Below, piece by piece: positions 7,959 through 16,909 of a stretch of DNA of 64,000 nucleotides; position 1 is the first letter of the stretch, and each line of letters opens with the position of its first letter. A program made the position numbers and the translations under genes. The notes beneath the pieces were generated by a model. The model was not told the DNA's origin. It did not search any database and saw only the letters and a program-made list of their open reading frames with translations. The DNA is from Microbacterium terrae (GTDB taxonomy: Bacteria; Actinomycetota; Actinomycetes; Actinomycetales; Microbacteriaceae). The stretch spans positions 744,001 to 808,000 of the forward strand of contig NZ_JAFDSS010000001.1 of the NCBI RefSeq assembly GCF_017831975.1, written 5' to 3'.

Positions 7959-9083
7959 TCATTGCGCGTTCAGTTCCTGGACGAGGCTCCCGAGCACTTC
8001 GGCGAGTTCCTGATGAACGCGAGGAAGTGTGGAGGGGTCGAAAATGAACGCCTCCAACTTCGCCGGCACCGCACGCGCGCCAACTAGCGTGCCCAATCGA
8101 GCGACGTACCGCGAGATGATCGCCTCCACAGACGGAGTCTTGGCGAGCGAGGTCGGGTCAACACCGAAGGTCGCGAATCTCGCGCCCTGCCAATGACTGC
8201 TTTCAGGGAGCACCCAACCGATCGAGAGCGGTTGCCGTCGATCGGGCACGACGATGCGCAACGATGCTCCTTGGGAGCGCCACTTCACTTCGATGCCGAG
8301 CGAGATACAACTTGCCAAGAGGTCGCGCATGGCATCGCGATAGCGCTCATCTGCGATGGCAGACAGAAAGGCTGCCTCATCCGCTTGGCCAGACGGTGTT
8401 CCCGCCGAACTGGATGTGCGCTTCGGCGGCGCCGATACGACCTGCGCCGCGTGAGCTACTAGTTCCGCGCCTTTCATCTGAACGATCTCGACGAGATAGA
8501 AGCGACCGAATCGCATGGTCGAGTTCAAGTAGTCGAGGCTCGTCTGCATCGCGGGGGTGAACCGCTGGGCGGCCACAACGTAGTGAATGTCGCCGGTCAT
8601 GAGTACTTCGCCGAGGCGACCGTAGAGCGATTCGGTCTGCTCTTCATCGAGAGTCCATCCGCTTGATGCGATGGCGTCCGCGAGACTCACATCACCTCGT
8701 CGCGAAGCTTCGGCGCGACCGCTCGATAAGTAGCGCTGCACGACGCCCCGATCGAACTCCTCGACGCTTAGTCGCCAAAGATCTGATCCGTAATCAATCA
8801 ATTGCGCGAGGGCGTGGCGGAAGTCTGGGTTCTGTGGGCCGGTCTTGAACTCGATCAACACGACGTCCCCCGTGCTCGCGATGCACAGCAGATCGATGTA
8901 GCCAGACGCCAGCGACGTCTCTCGCCCAACCACCAACAGATCATCGTCGAATCCGAGGTCATCCGCGGGGAGCAGCTGTGGCTGCGCCTTCATGATCTCC
9001 TGCAGATGATGCTCGTTGGGCGCCGGCACCTCGACCAGGTCGAAGGTCGAGCCGTCACGTTCGACCAGCACTCTTCGGGGCAT
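7959..9083 (-). CDS. PD-(D/E)XK nuclease-like protein in the mcrBC operon
   Basis: A 374-aa protein. The N-terminal half has a NucS/DUF91-like nuclease core: YIDLLCIASTGDVVLIEFKT (D near 63, then ExK) followed by a helix containing FRHALAQLIDYG. The C-terminal half (about 230-374) is unassigned and contains WRSQGASLRIVVPDRRQPLS. The start ATG has GAGCAGGG upstream. It lies 51 bp downstream of mcrC and 31 bp upstream of the NUDIX gene. It could be an accessory effector of the McrBC system or an independent nuclease; no exact family was recognised. Confidence 0.7.
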   Translation of the reverse strand: MPRRVLVERDGSTFDLVEVPAPNEHHLQEIMKAQPQLLPADDLGFDDDLLVVGRETSLASGYIDLLCIASTGDVVLIEFKTGPQNPDFRHALAQLIDYGSDLWRLSVEEFDRGVVQRYLSSGRAEASRRGDVSLADAIASSGWTLDEEQTESLYGRLGEVLMTGDIHYVVAAQRFTPAMQTSLDYLNSTMRFGRFYLVEIVQMKGAELVAHAAQVVSAPPKRTSSSAGTPSGQADEAAFLSAIADERYRDAMRDLLASCISLGIEVKWRSQGASLRIVVPDRRQPLSIGWVLPESSHWQGARFATFGVDPTSLAKTPSVEAIISRYVARLGTLVGARAVPAKLEAFIFDPSTLPRVHQELAEVLGSLVQELNAQ

Positions 9084-9134
9084 GGGACCCTGCTCTCATC
9101 GTCTTGTCCAGCCATCTGGAGTGAGGTTGTCGGA

Positions 9135-10322
9135 TCAGAATGCGGCCGCCACCGACAGTCGAGCCTTCGGCGCGAGCGCCTCTGCGACCTGCATCACAGC
9201 GCGCTGCCGCTCAACTGGCGGGAGCGAGATGTCGACAGACAACAGACGCACCCGCACCTCCCCCACGATCACCTCATCGTAGGGTGGCGGTTCCGGATAG
9301 ATCAGCGACACCTCTGGGAGCCGGTATCGCGTCGCGTACGCGACCGCTTGATAGACGTCACCGGTGCTCAGGGTTCCGGTGCGCTTGTTCTTGAGATCGG
9401 CGACAGCGACCACATCGCTCCCGTCGAAGACGACAACGTCGGGGCGAATGTCAATGCGTTTCTCGTAATCGAGATGGGCACGGTGCTGCAGGTCGACAGC
9501 CAAGCCCATTGGCGACAGCGCTTGGTCGATGCCGCGGCCCACGACGTCCTCGAACACCCGATCCATATTCACGAGCAAGGTTGATCCGCGCGACGATCCT
9601 TCGCCTTCGAAGTCGAAGGCCGTGCTCTGCAGGATGAGTTGGGCCAATGCGACGGCGGAGCGATAGCGCGCATTCAGTCTCGTCCAACGCACCTCCGCAG
9701 GTGAGACGGACGGACGCGTCGGGGTGATGTCGACGAGTTGGAACTCAAGACGACGCAACCTGCGGGTCAGGGCAGGCGTGAGCATCCCAAGTCTAAGAAG
9801 CACCCTCCCCGCACCCGCGAGCAGCTGATTCTCAAGCACGTCTGTCGTGTAGTCGTCGTAAGTCACCGCCACCGGCAGCGGTAACTCGCGTGGTCTTCCG
9901 GAGAGGCGGCCGAAGTCGATCCGGCCGCGCACCGAGTAGAGGTCGTCGGTGACCGTGACGTAGCCCTGCAACATCCCGCCTCCTAACGCGCGCTCGGCGT
10001 TGTCAAGAAAGGATGCCGCAATCACCGAGATGAGGTCGTCAGATACTTCCCAGTCCGCTGCCTCCGACCGCCACTCGACAAGATGCATCGTGTGGGTGAG
10101 GAGTTCGAAGAGCCGATGCACCGGGATCTTCGGCGCCACGCGGATGACGTGCCCGCCGATGGCGGCAACGCCTACGTAGCGAGTAGCCGAAACGCACCAT
10201 CGTCCCACGACTTCGCGATCGGGCGCGATCTCGAATTGCTTGGCATTGGCGAGCGCTCTGACGGCATCGGCCCCGAGTTCGAGGTTGCCCCTCGCCCCCC
10301 ACTCCTTCAGCTCGATCGTCAT
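9135..10322 (-). CDS. mcrC: McrC, nuclease subunit of the McrBC type IV restriction system
   Basis: A 395-aa protein. The N-terminal half is the McrC beta-rich region that contacts McrB. The C-terminal half is a PD-(D/E)XK nuclease: DIRPDVVVFDGSDVVAVADL followed by KNK gives D, D and K near residues 293-315, then a helix with YQAVAYATRY. McrC cuts methylated DNA when stimulated by the GTP-driven McrB motor. Its start overlaps the mcrB stop by 4 nt (ATGA), so the two are translationally coupled. Confidence 0.9.
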   Translation of the reverse strand: MTIELKEWGARGNLELGADAVRALANAKQFEIAPDREVVGRWCVSATRYVGVAAIGGHVIRVAPKIPVHRLFELLTHTMHLVEWRSEAADWEVSDDLISVIAASFLDNAERALGGGMLQGYVTVTDDLYSVRGRIDFGRLSGRPRELPLPVAVTYDDYTTDVLENQLLAGAGRVLLRLGMLTPALTRRLRRLEFQLVDITPTRPSVSPAEVRWTRLNARYRSAVALAQLILQSTAFDFEGEGSSRGSTLLVNMDRVFEDVVGRGIDQALSPMGLAVDLQHRAHLDYEKRIDIRPDVVVFDGSDVVAVADLKNKRTGTLSTGDVYQAVAYATRYRLPEVSLIYPEPPPYDEVIVGEVRVRLLSVDISLPPVERQRAVMQVAEALAPKARLSVAAAF

Positions 10323-12565
10323 GTGCCCGAGCGTTGAATCGCCGCCCGGATGCCCTCGAGCGAAAACCGCGTCAATTCATCGCGGTTGCCGTAGAAGCGC
10401 TCCTCAAGCAGAGGCATGATGCCGTGTGTCCAGATGCGTTCGAGGCGACCCGGCTTCAGGATGTGCTCGGTCATCAAGTACGACGGACCGATCGCCGCAT
10501 CCGGATCGCCGAGGCGCGAGTTCAGCTCGGCCAGCAAGCGCGCTGGCTCGTCTGACATGCCCCGAGCGGAGAGCCAACGACTGAGCATCTCGCTCACGGG
10601 CGCCACTGCGGGTGACATTTCTACGAAGTAGAACCGGCGGCGCATGGCGGCGTCGACGAGCGCGATAGAGCGGTCTGCCGTGTTCATCGTTCCGATGATG
10701 TAGAGGTTCTCAGGGAGCGTGAACTCCATGTCGGAGTACTGCAGACTTATCGGCTGCTCGCGATACTCGAGCAAGAAATACAGCTCGCCGAAGACCTTCG
10801 CGAGGTTGGCGCGGTTGATCTCATCAATGATCAGGACATGAGGGATGCTGGGGGTCGCGGCCGCAGCATCCGCTATCCGCCGTAACGGGCCTGACTTGAT
10901 AGCGAAGTCCACCTTGCCGGCACCGCCAAGCACAGGACGGTATCCCTCGAAGAAGTCCTCGTAGGTAAAGGACGGGTGGAACTGCACGATCTCGAAGCTG
11001 CCCACGCCGCCGGCAAGATGCTCAGCCAAGGCTTGGGCGAGGTACGTCTTTCCGGTGCCAGGGGGACCGTAGAGAACGATCTGGCGCTTCTCTTCGAGTA
11101 GCTCGATGACCTCGTCGAGCCACGGCCTATCGAGGAGGAGATCCTGCGCGAGTTGGGCGGTGGCAAGAGGAAGCTCCACGTGGCCGGGATCTACGGCTGG
11201 CGGCTGTCGCTTCTCTCCGCTCACCCAGCGTTCGAGTTCATCGATCTCGGGTGTGATGAGCGTCAGCGTGAGCAGCGTCTTCATCTTGGACTGAAGGCTT
11301 TTCGCGATGTCGCGTCGTTGAATCGGGGCCCCAGCGTTCAGCCACTCAACCGACCGAACTGTTTCTTTTCGTGTTCGAGCCAAGACGTCTCGCGGACCGG
11401 AGTCGACGACGCCGAGGTAGACGTTTTGCCCGTTGACGGTAACGACGTAGTCGCCGATCTCCATCTTGTTCACGAATCGCCAGACCTGGCCGAGCTCGTG
11501 GTTGAACCCGCCGGCCGTCGTGTCGGTGCCTGCTTCGTCTGCCAGTGCCCTGAGCTCATCGCGGCTGGCACCCGGCACGAGCTCAAACGGAAATGTGTCG
11601 GCGAAGCCGATCCCACACGTGCCGTCGGCCAGCCAGTCGGGAACGCGCTCGCCGCCTGACCCACGGATCAGCCATGCGCCGCGAACCTGCGGCTCGTACG
11701 GCCCGATCGGCTCAGCGAGGGCTGGCTCGGGAGTCGTCGGTTCAACCATTGGCTCGGGCTCGGGGTCCCACAAGCCACGCACCCCGGACTGATAGAACGA
11801 GAAACCGTCACCGTAGGACTTCGCGAGGCGTTCGCGGACACGCTCGATGGTCGCGTCGTCGTTCTCACTTTCCTCGGAGGGCTCTGCAAGTGAGGCCATC
11901 TTCCGCTTGTGATACTGGCTGACCGTGTCTTCGAACGAGTCCGGGTGCACGAGGTGCAGAAGGGCGTGCCGCTGCGTCTGATCCGCGACGCCTTCGAGCG
12001 AGAACACCATCGCGCGGAACGCGTTGGGGTCGGTCAGCCAGTTATCGCGGTCGTGTGCGGTTGCCGCTGTCCACCTCTCCGCGAAGTGCACGAGCAACCA
12101 CAACTGGTTGGGGCGGCGCGTGAAGAACGATGTGCCTGTCGCGGCGAGCCCGGTGTGGAGTGCATCGTCGAAGACGCCCGACGGCCCGGTGGCGCCCCCG
12201 ATGTTCGCGACCTCGTCGAGCAGTTGACGCTTCGAGGGATACCCCTGCTTGGATGCGACGACAAGGTGGAGCCAGGTGAGCTCCTCCATGAGCTGGCCCG
12301 CAGAGCGCGAGATGTTCGCCAGCTGATCTCTCAACTTGTCGAGGAATCCGCGCTTGGTCTCGTCCGGCTTGTCGACGAATTCGCGTACGAGTTCAGATGC
12401 GGATGCATGAGTCCACACGTTGTCTACGTCGGGGTCGTCCAGAGGAAGGAAGCTCGACTTCAACTGCCGCAACGACCGTTCCCGGAACTGGTCGAGCGCG
12501 CCGTAGAGTCTTGCGACCTCGGGCACATCCAGTTGAGTTTTCAACAGCTTCCTCCCATAGGGCAC
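10319..12565 (-). CDS. mcrB: McrB-like AAA+ GTPase with an EVE-like reader domain
   Basis: A 748-aa protein. Residues of about 500 onward form the AAA+ motor: Walker A YGPPGTGKTYLAQ, Walker B VLIIDEINRANLAKVFGE and the GTMNTADRS sensor region typical of McrB. Residues of about 290-400 (AWLIRGSGGERVPDWLADGT, then GDYVVTVNGQNVYLGVV) resemble an EVE/PUA-like fold, which in other McrB-type proteins recognises modified DNA. The N-terminal 280 residues are helical and unassigned. The GTG start has GAGG 3 nt upstream. It is the first gene of the minus-strand operon mcrB-mcrC-nuclease-NUDIX. Confidence 0.85.
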   Translation of the reverse strand: MPYGRKLLKTQLDVPEVARLYGALDQFRERSLRQLKSSFLPLDDPDVDNVWTHASASELVREFVDKPDETKRGFLDKLRDQLANISRSAGQLMEELTWLHLVVASKQGYPSKRQLLDEVANIGGATGPSGVFDDALHTGLAATGTSFFTRRPNQLWLLVHFAERWTAATAHDRDNWLTDPNAFRAMVFSLEGVADQTQRHALLHLVHPDSFEDTVSQYHKRKMASLAEPSEESENDDATIERVRERLAKSYGDGFSFYQSGVRGLWDPEPEPMVEPTTPEPALAEPIGPYEPQVRGAWLIRGSGGERVPDWLADGTCGIGFADTFPFELVPGASRDELRALADEAGTDTTAGGFNHELGQVWRFVNKMEIGDYVVTVNGQNVYLGVVDSGPRDVLARTRKETVRSVEWLNAGAPIQRRDIAKSLQSKMKTLLTLTLITPEIDELERWVSGEKRQPPAVDPGHVELPLATAQLAQDLLLDRPWLDEVIELLEEKRQIVLYGPPGTGKTYLAQALAEHLAGGVGSFEIVQFHPSFTYEDFFEGYRPVLGGAGKVDFAIKSGPLRRIADAAAATPSIPHVLIIDEINRANLAKVFGELYFLLEYREQPISLQYSDMEFTLPENLYIIGTMNTADRSIALVDAAMRRRFYFVEMSPAVAPVSEMLSRWLSARGMSDEPARLLAELNSRLGDPDAAIGPSYLMTEHILKPGRLERIWTHGIMPLLEERFYGNRDELTRFSLEGIRAAIQRSGT

Positions 12566-12646
12566 GTCCTCGACGTACAGGTGGTTTCAACCTAGCGGGG
12601 GTTGCGCCGCGTACCAGGAACCGCACCTTGGGGCTTCGCTCTGCGA

Positions 12647-13777
12647 TCACTGCGGTCGCGCGTAGCGGGTCTGCGGTCCTGACGGCAGCGCCACGAGCGG
12701 CATCTGGTCGTTCAATCGCGTCGCGACGGCATCGAGATCGTCGTCGAAGAGGTCGGCGTAGGTGTCCAGCGTCATAGCGGCCGACGCATGACCGAGCATC
12801 CGTTGCACGGCCTTCACGTTGGCGCCCGAGCTGATTGCGAGTGACGCGGCGGTGTGACGAAGGTCGTGCGGAGTGAGCCGTGGGATCGACGGATCGAACG
12901 CCTGCGCACGCCGGACCGCGTTCGCGAACCATCCCTTGTTGCCCGAGTTGCGCATGTGGTTGACCCCGTCGCCGAACAGCAGCCCCTCGGGGCCCTTGCC
13001 GGCGCAGGCCTGCTCGATCATCGGCGCGAGACGCTCGGGGTAAGGTACCGAGCGCTTCTCGTGCGTCTTGGGCGTGCCGACGTGGATCTCGTACGCGATC
13101 ATCACCGCGTTCTCTTCGATGACGAAGCGCCGGCGCAGCCGGTTGACGCTGCGCACCCGCAGCCCCGTCGCCTCGCCCCAGCGAAGGCCGGTGTACGCCA
13201 GCGTCAGGACGAGGGTCGGATACGCCGAGCACGCCGCCAGCGTCGCGACTTGGTCATGCGAGAGGTAGACGCGACGCTTGCCGGGCCCGCGCCGAGGAAG
13301 GTTGCGCACATGGCGGGCCGGATTGCTCGCAAGGCGCCGATCGTCGATCGCGACGTCGAGGATTCCAGCGAGGACTCCCAGGGCGCGAATAACGACCGTG
13401 CGCGACTTCTGCGTCGCAAGGTCAGACACCCAATCCTGAACTTCCGAGCGACGGATCGACGAGATCTCCCTGTCGGCCCACACCGGCGCGACATGGTTCT
13501 TCCATGCCCGCTCGAGCGTCATGTAGTACGAGGGCTTCGACATCGGCGGCTGCTTGGATCGCAACCAGCTGTCCGCGAACATTCGGACCGGAACCCGCGA
13601 CGACGACGGATCGATGTACTCGCCCTTCGACTTCGACACCGTGACCATAGAGAGGTACAGCTTCGCTTCGCGCATCGTCGTGAAGCCGCGCTTCTCCGCC
13701 TCGGTGCGATCAGGCTTGCGATAGCGTACGCGGTAGCGGCGGCCCTTCGCCGATTCGTATGGGGTAATGCTGCCCAT
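12647..13777 (-). CDS. int: Tyrosine-recombinase integrase of the island
   Basis: A 376-aa phage-type integrase. It has an N-terminal arm-binding region (GSITPYESAKGRRYRVRYRK), a SAM-like core-binding domain (about 65-150) and a catalytic domain with all residues in place: R199 in TGLRWGE, H304 and R307 in HDLRH, H330 in MLGH and Y340 in LDTYADLF. ATG 13777 is chosen because GGAGG lies 6 nt upstream; a longer frame to 13972 has no such site. It most likely catalyses integration at tRNA-Arg(CCU), although it lies about 7 kb inside attL and not next to it. Confidence 0.9.
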   Translation of the reverse strand: MGSITPYESAKGRRYRVRYRKPDRTEAEKRGFTTMREAKLYLSMVTVSKSKGEYIDPSSSRVPVRMFADSWLRSKQPPMSKPSYYMTLERAWKNHVAPVWADREISSIRRSEVQDWVSDLATQKSRTVVIRALGVLAGILDVAIDDRRLASNPARHVRNLPRRGPGKRRVYLSHDQVATLAACSAYPTLVLTLAYTGLRWGEATGLRVRSVNRLRRRFVIEENAVMIAYEIHVGTPKTHEKRSVPYPERLAPMIEQACAGKGPEGLLFGDGVNHMRNSGNKGWFANAVRRAQAFDPSIPRLTPHDLRHTAASLAISSGANVKAVQRMLGHASAAMTLDTYADLFDDDLDAVATRLNDQMPLVALPSGPQTRYARPQ

Positions 13778-13873
13778 GTCGACCTCCGCTCGTGCTGGCT
13801 CGACGGTCCGTATCCGGTCAGTGTCGAACACTGATCGGATGGCGTCAACGCGGCCGATGACGGATGTGGATAG

Positions 13874-14059
13874 ATGGCGGAAGACGTCGTCAACTGGGGT
13901 TGGGTTGGAGGGGCGCCTCCCTCCGACGCCGAGAGTGTAGCGATCGGTCGCGCCTCCGTTCTCGCCGCTCACTTCTTGCAGACTCCGCGCTGGCGCGCTC
14001 CGCTTAGCAGCCGTTTGACGACCAGCACTGTGCCGCGCCCGAGACGCTGGGGTGGCTGA
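13874..14059 (+). repeat. Direct repeat copy B (about 180 bp), upstream of the integrase
   Basis: It is similar to 6195-6375 with scattered substitutions and small indels. On the minus strand it holds a TACACT box (13934-13939) that could serve as the integrase promoter; copy A has the same box at 6252-6257. Confidence 0.85.
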
Positions 14060-14267
14060 TTGTGGGGAAGGAAGACTATTCGTCGGGTGCGTAGTTGAGG
14101 GGGTGTGGTCTGCAGCCCGGAGCCTAGCTCTTCACGCCTGGCGGCCGCTTTGGGCGCGTCTCTCGCGACCTGCGTTTAGGGGGTCGCTCGTCGCTCGACC
14201 GCTCTCCTAACCACGGGCAACGCCGGCCGTTCTGAGGGCAGCCACGCGACATCGCCAAGGCGTCCAC

Positions 14268-14593
14268 CTAGCAACCACGGGAGCTGGTCGTGGTCTGCGC
14301 CGGGGGTAGGTTCACCGGCGACCACTGTGGCAGGAAGAGCTGTAGGACATGTTTGTCGCTGATCCGCCGCGGCGAACCCGGGTCTCTGACCTCGTCCAGA
14401 ACGTTGATGGTCGAGTTCAGCTCGTCTTGAAGCTCGCGCACCAGGGCTTCTGCTCGTGCTCGACCTCGTGGACAACCCCGAGGAGCAAGTGCACCGCTTC
14501 GGCGAAGTCCGGTTCGGGCGCGGCCTCTGGCCTTCCAACCCGCCTCGGGTCGAGCCCGGCTCGCTTGAGGAAGCAGACGCGATCGCAGCGCAT
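14268..14593 (-). pseudogene. Frameshifted hypothetical gene
   Basis: Coding-like sequence switches frame. From ATG 14593 the frame reads FLKRAGLDPRRVG and FAEAVHLLLGVVHEVEHE with normal GC-rich codons. Near 14446-14465 the coding signal moves to another frame: AEALVRELQDELNSTINVLD, then ISDKHVLQLFLPQW, stopping at 14268. No family was recognised. Sequence between 14060 and 14267 gives no clean frame and may be a further part of the same remnant. Confidence 0.45.
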
Positions 14594-15120
14594 TGGTCAA
14601 CGCTCACGCAGAGCCAGACGACGAGGCCCGCGCCACGAAGATCACAGCCGTCCGCGCCAAGTACGGCAGGCCGCCGCCTGGCAACAAGGTCACAGCAAAC
14701 TACGGGGAGGTTCAAGCGTCGCGTGCTCATCTATCTCCTGCGCCAGGGGTTCTGTGTCGCCGACCCCAACGACCGCGACTCGATGTTCACTGACCTCACT
14801 GGCTCCCCTGCGACGGCTGCCAGCACCGTCGGACTTGAGCCCTGGTTCATCCACATTCGCATATCTCGGCCCGAGGACATCGCTGCCACCCTCCGCAACG
14901 TATCCGAGAAGGCTCAGATCGAGGCCAGCGAGTGGCCGGTTTCGATCATGGCTCGCCCCGGTTACGACGTTGAAGGCTCCTACGCCGTAATGCCTCTCCG
15001 AGTCCTCGCGGCCATCGTCGCCGGGTCGGCCCTAGAAAAGCCCGTCACTCAGCAGCCGGCATCGCTGAGTGACAGAACTGCGGGAGGGCACAGCCCGCCG
15101 CTTTGTAGGCGCAGGGTGGT
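14593..15120 (+). pseudogene. Frameshifted hypothetical gene
   Basis: Two coding-like segments lie in different frames. The first, from a TTG at 14593, reads HAEPDDEARATKITAVRAKY and GNKVTANYGE. Near 14710 the signal moves to the frame reading RRVLIYLLRQGFCVADPNDR, EPWFIHIRISRPEDIAATL and MPLRVLAAIVAG. A GTG at 14723 with GGGGAGG 12 nt upstream could instead start an intact shorter gene. The second frame stays open to 15343, but the part after about 15120 looks non-coding and runs antisense to the next gene. Function unknown. Confidence 0.4.
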
Positions 15121-15215
15121 GCCTGCGCCTCAGATGGAGCTCCGTCAGTGCTGCATCACCCCGGCCTCTAACTCCTTTGGGAGAGGGCGCGGCCCACCAA
15201 GCCCCAGTCGGCGCA

Positions 15216-16037
15216 CTACCGCTGGTCTCCAGTCGTGGGCGGTGCTTCGGTGCGTGCCGTGGACTCTACCTCGGCGTAACCGTGCTCAAGCATGTCAGCG
15301 AGATACTCGACTTGCTGCGGCTCGATCCCGTCGGACTCGCTAGATTTCGGTCCGCTCCCGGCGTCCATCGCGTCGCCATCTCGCACGATGACGCTGAGCG
15401 GCCCACTCGGACTCTCAGTCCACTTTGCCATCAGGCTGCGGATCTCACGGAGTGCCTGCGCGCCAGCGTGTACGCCGTAGGAATCGAACCATCTCCGCGA
15501 CTTGTAGATAGACCAGTCGAGAACGACCTCCGAGCTGAAGGCCTTGTCTTCAAGTCCCTTGAACCTGACCCTTCCCTTGTGGACGTCGGGCTTCCCTGAT
15601 CTCAGTCGGGCGGCGGTGACGTCCCAGGAGACTCGCCACTCCTGACCAGGAGCCAGCAGCGGAATCACCGCGGGAACGCGGACTTCGTCTCCGTTGGACG
15701 TCGTCATCGTTGGATCGACCGAGAACTTGACCTCCATGGCCGCGGTCTGACCGTAGTTCTTGATCACAAAATCGATGGCAAGGTTGTTCACCGCGCTCGG
15801 CTCCATGTATGCCACGACATAGGGCTGGGATCGCGCCGTCTCAAGCTCGCGCGTCTGCTCACGAGCTTTCTTCGCCTCTCCCACTTGCCGAATCGCGTAC
15901 CCAAGTGCGACCACGGCCACGATGAGAGTGAGGGCGGCTGCGCCAGCGGTGATCCAGTCCGTCGCGAGTGGGTCCTCCAGTGCCTGGACGATGTCTTCTA
16001 GCAGGTCGTTTGTGTCCCCGAGGCGCATGGTCCACAT
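15216..16037 (-). CDS. Single-pass membrane protein of unknown function
   Basis: About 273 aa from ATG 16037 (AGGAG 13 nt upstream; ATG 16028 is an alternative). A transmembrane helix (ITAGAAALTLIVAVVALGYA) follows a short N-terminal acidic part. A helical linker with QVGEAKKAREQTRELETA leads into a beta-rich domain (SQPYVVAYMEPSAVNNLAID, then VIKNYGQTAAMEV) of the type seen in DUF-annotated actinobacterial island proteins. A defence or exclusion role is possible but not supported by any motif. Confidence 0.65.
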   Translation of the reverse strand: MWTMRLGDTNDLLEDIVQALEDPLATDWITAGAAALTLIVAVVALGYAIRQVGEAKKAREQTRELETARSQPYVVAYMEPSAVNNLAIDFVIKNYGQTAAMEVKFSVDPTMTTSNGDEVRVPAVIPLLAPGQEWRVSWDVTAARLRSGKPDVHKGRVRFKGLEDKAFSSEVVLDWSIYKSRRWFDSYGVHAGAQALREIRSLMAKWTESPSGPLSVIVRDGDAMDAGSGPKSSESDGIEPQQVEYLADMLEHGYAEVESTARTEAPPTTGDQR

Positions 16038-16210
16038 TCTGGCAGTGAGACTCCTGGCCAGCGTCCATTTGCTTGCTTTTGAGACAGTCCCCCATGCCCG
16101 TCCAACGCCGATTCGAGTAGTATCGACCGTCCTCAAAGCACGCTCCACAAAGTATCTCTCACCTGGGGTTTACTCTCTTGCGCCTGGGGCCTCCGTGTCT
16201 AAAATTGGAC

Positions 16211-16773
16211 ATGCGAGGACAACACATCGGCTACGTGCAGGTAAGCACGAGTAAGCAGACCACCGACCAGCAGCGCGACGCGCTCGAAGTCGCGGGAGTA
16301 ACCCCGATCTTCGAGGACGTGATGCCAGGAGCCCGCCCCGACCGCCCGGGACTCAAGGCAATCCTGGAGTACGCCCGAGAGGGTGATGTAATCACTGTCG
16401 TAGCGCTCGACCATCTGGGTCGCTCCATGACTCACGTCATTCTCATCATTGAGGAGTTGCAGCAGCGCGGAGTCCTCCTCCGCTCACTCCGCGAGGGTGT
16501 CGACTTCTCCCAGCCGCTCGGCAAGATGCTCGCAGGCATCTTCGCCTCACTCGCAGAATACGAACGAGCCCAAATTCGGGAGCGCGCCGACGCAGCCCGT
16601 GAGGCTGCCAGGGCACGAGGCAAGCAGACCGGCCGGCCCCGCGTCCTCGATGACTCCAGGTCTGGAGCCTCCGCGAGTCCGGGTTCACCCCCTCCGACAT
16701 CGCAGCCACCCTCAAGGTCAGCCGCGCAACCGTCTACCGTGCGTTCGAGGCCGCTCAACTCCTCACCAACTGA
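16211..16773 (+). pseudogene. Broken serine recombinase (resolvase/invertase family)
   Basis: The N-terminal catalytic domain is clear: IGYVQVSTSKQTTDQQRDAL, VALDHLGRSM and AGIFASLAEYERAQIRERAD. The C-terminal helix-turn-helix (RESGFTPSDIAATLKVSRAT, then VYRAF) is in a different frame, so a frameshift near 16640-16660 cuts it off; the joined length of 563 nt is not a multiple of three. The catalytic Ser is present, but two normally conserved arginines are changed: YxRVST reads YVQVST, and LDRLGR reads LDHLGR. Inactive on both counts. A TAAAAT box (16200-16205) lies 5 nt before the ATG. Confidence 0.8.
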
Positions 16774-16892
16774 TCCGAGCGCTCAAGCGTGGAAGCGAAG
16801 CGACCACAAGGTAGCGCCGACACCTCGGCCTGCTGCCTCCACGCGTGCCCCACTCCGCAGAAGACAGCTCCGGACCCCGCTTGCCTTGTTGA

Positions 16893-16909
16893 TGGGGGGG
16901 GGGGGGGGG
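16893..16909 (+). repeat. Homopolymer run of 17 G
   Basis: Seventeen consecutive G follow GTTGAT and precede ATCC. It lies in the gap between the broken recombinase and hsdR (16774-17160), which holds no gene. The true length may be misread. If real, such a tract is prone to slippage and could vary the spacing upstream of hsdR. Confidence 0.9.

Noticed and set aside
13778..13972. 65-residue N-terminal extension of the integrase
   Set aside because: It lies in the duplicated repeat, is not integrase-like, and a GGAGG site marks the ATG at 13777.
14176..14730. 184-codon minus-strand frame overlapping the frameshifted genes
   Set aside because: Only its last part looks coding, and it conflicts with better coding segments in the other frames; at most it is a further piece of the remnant.
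15120..15343. Continuation of the plus-strand frame beyond 15120
   Set aside because: Lies antisense to the credible membrane-protein gene and loses coding character (Arg/Cys/Pro-rich).
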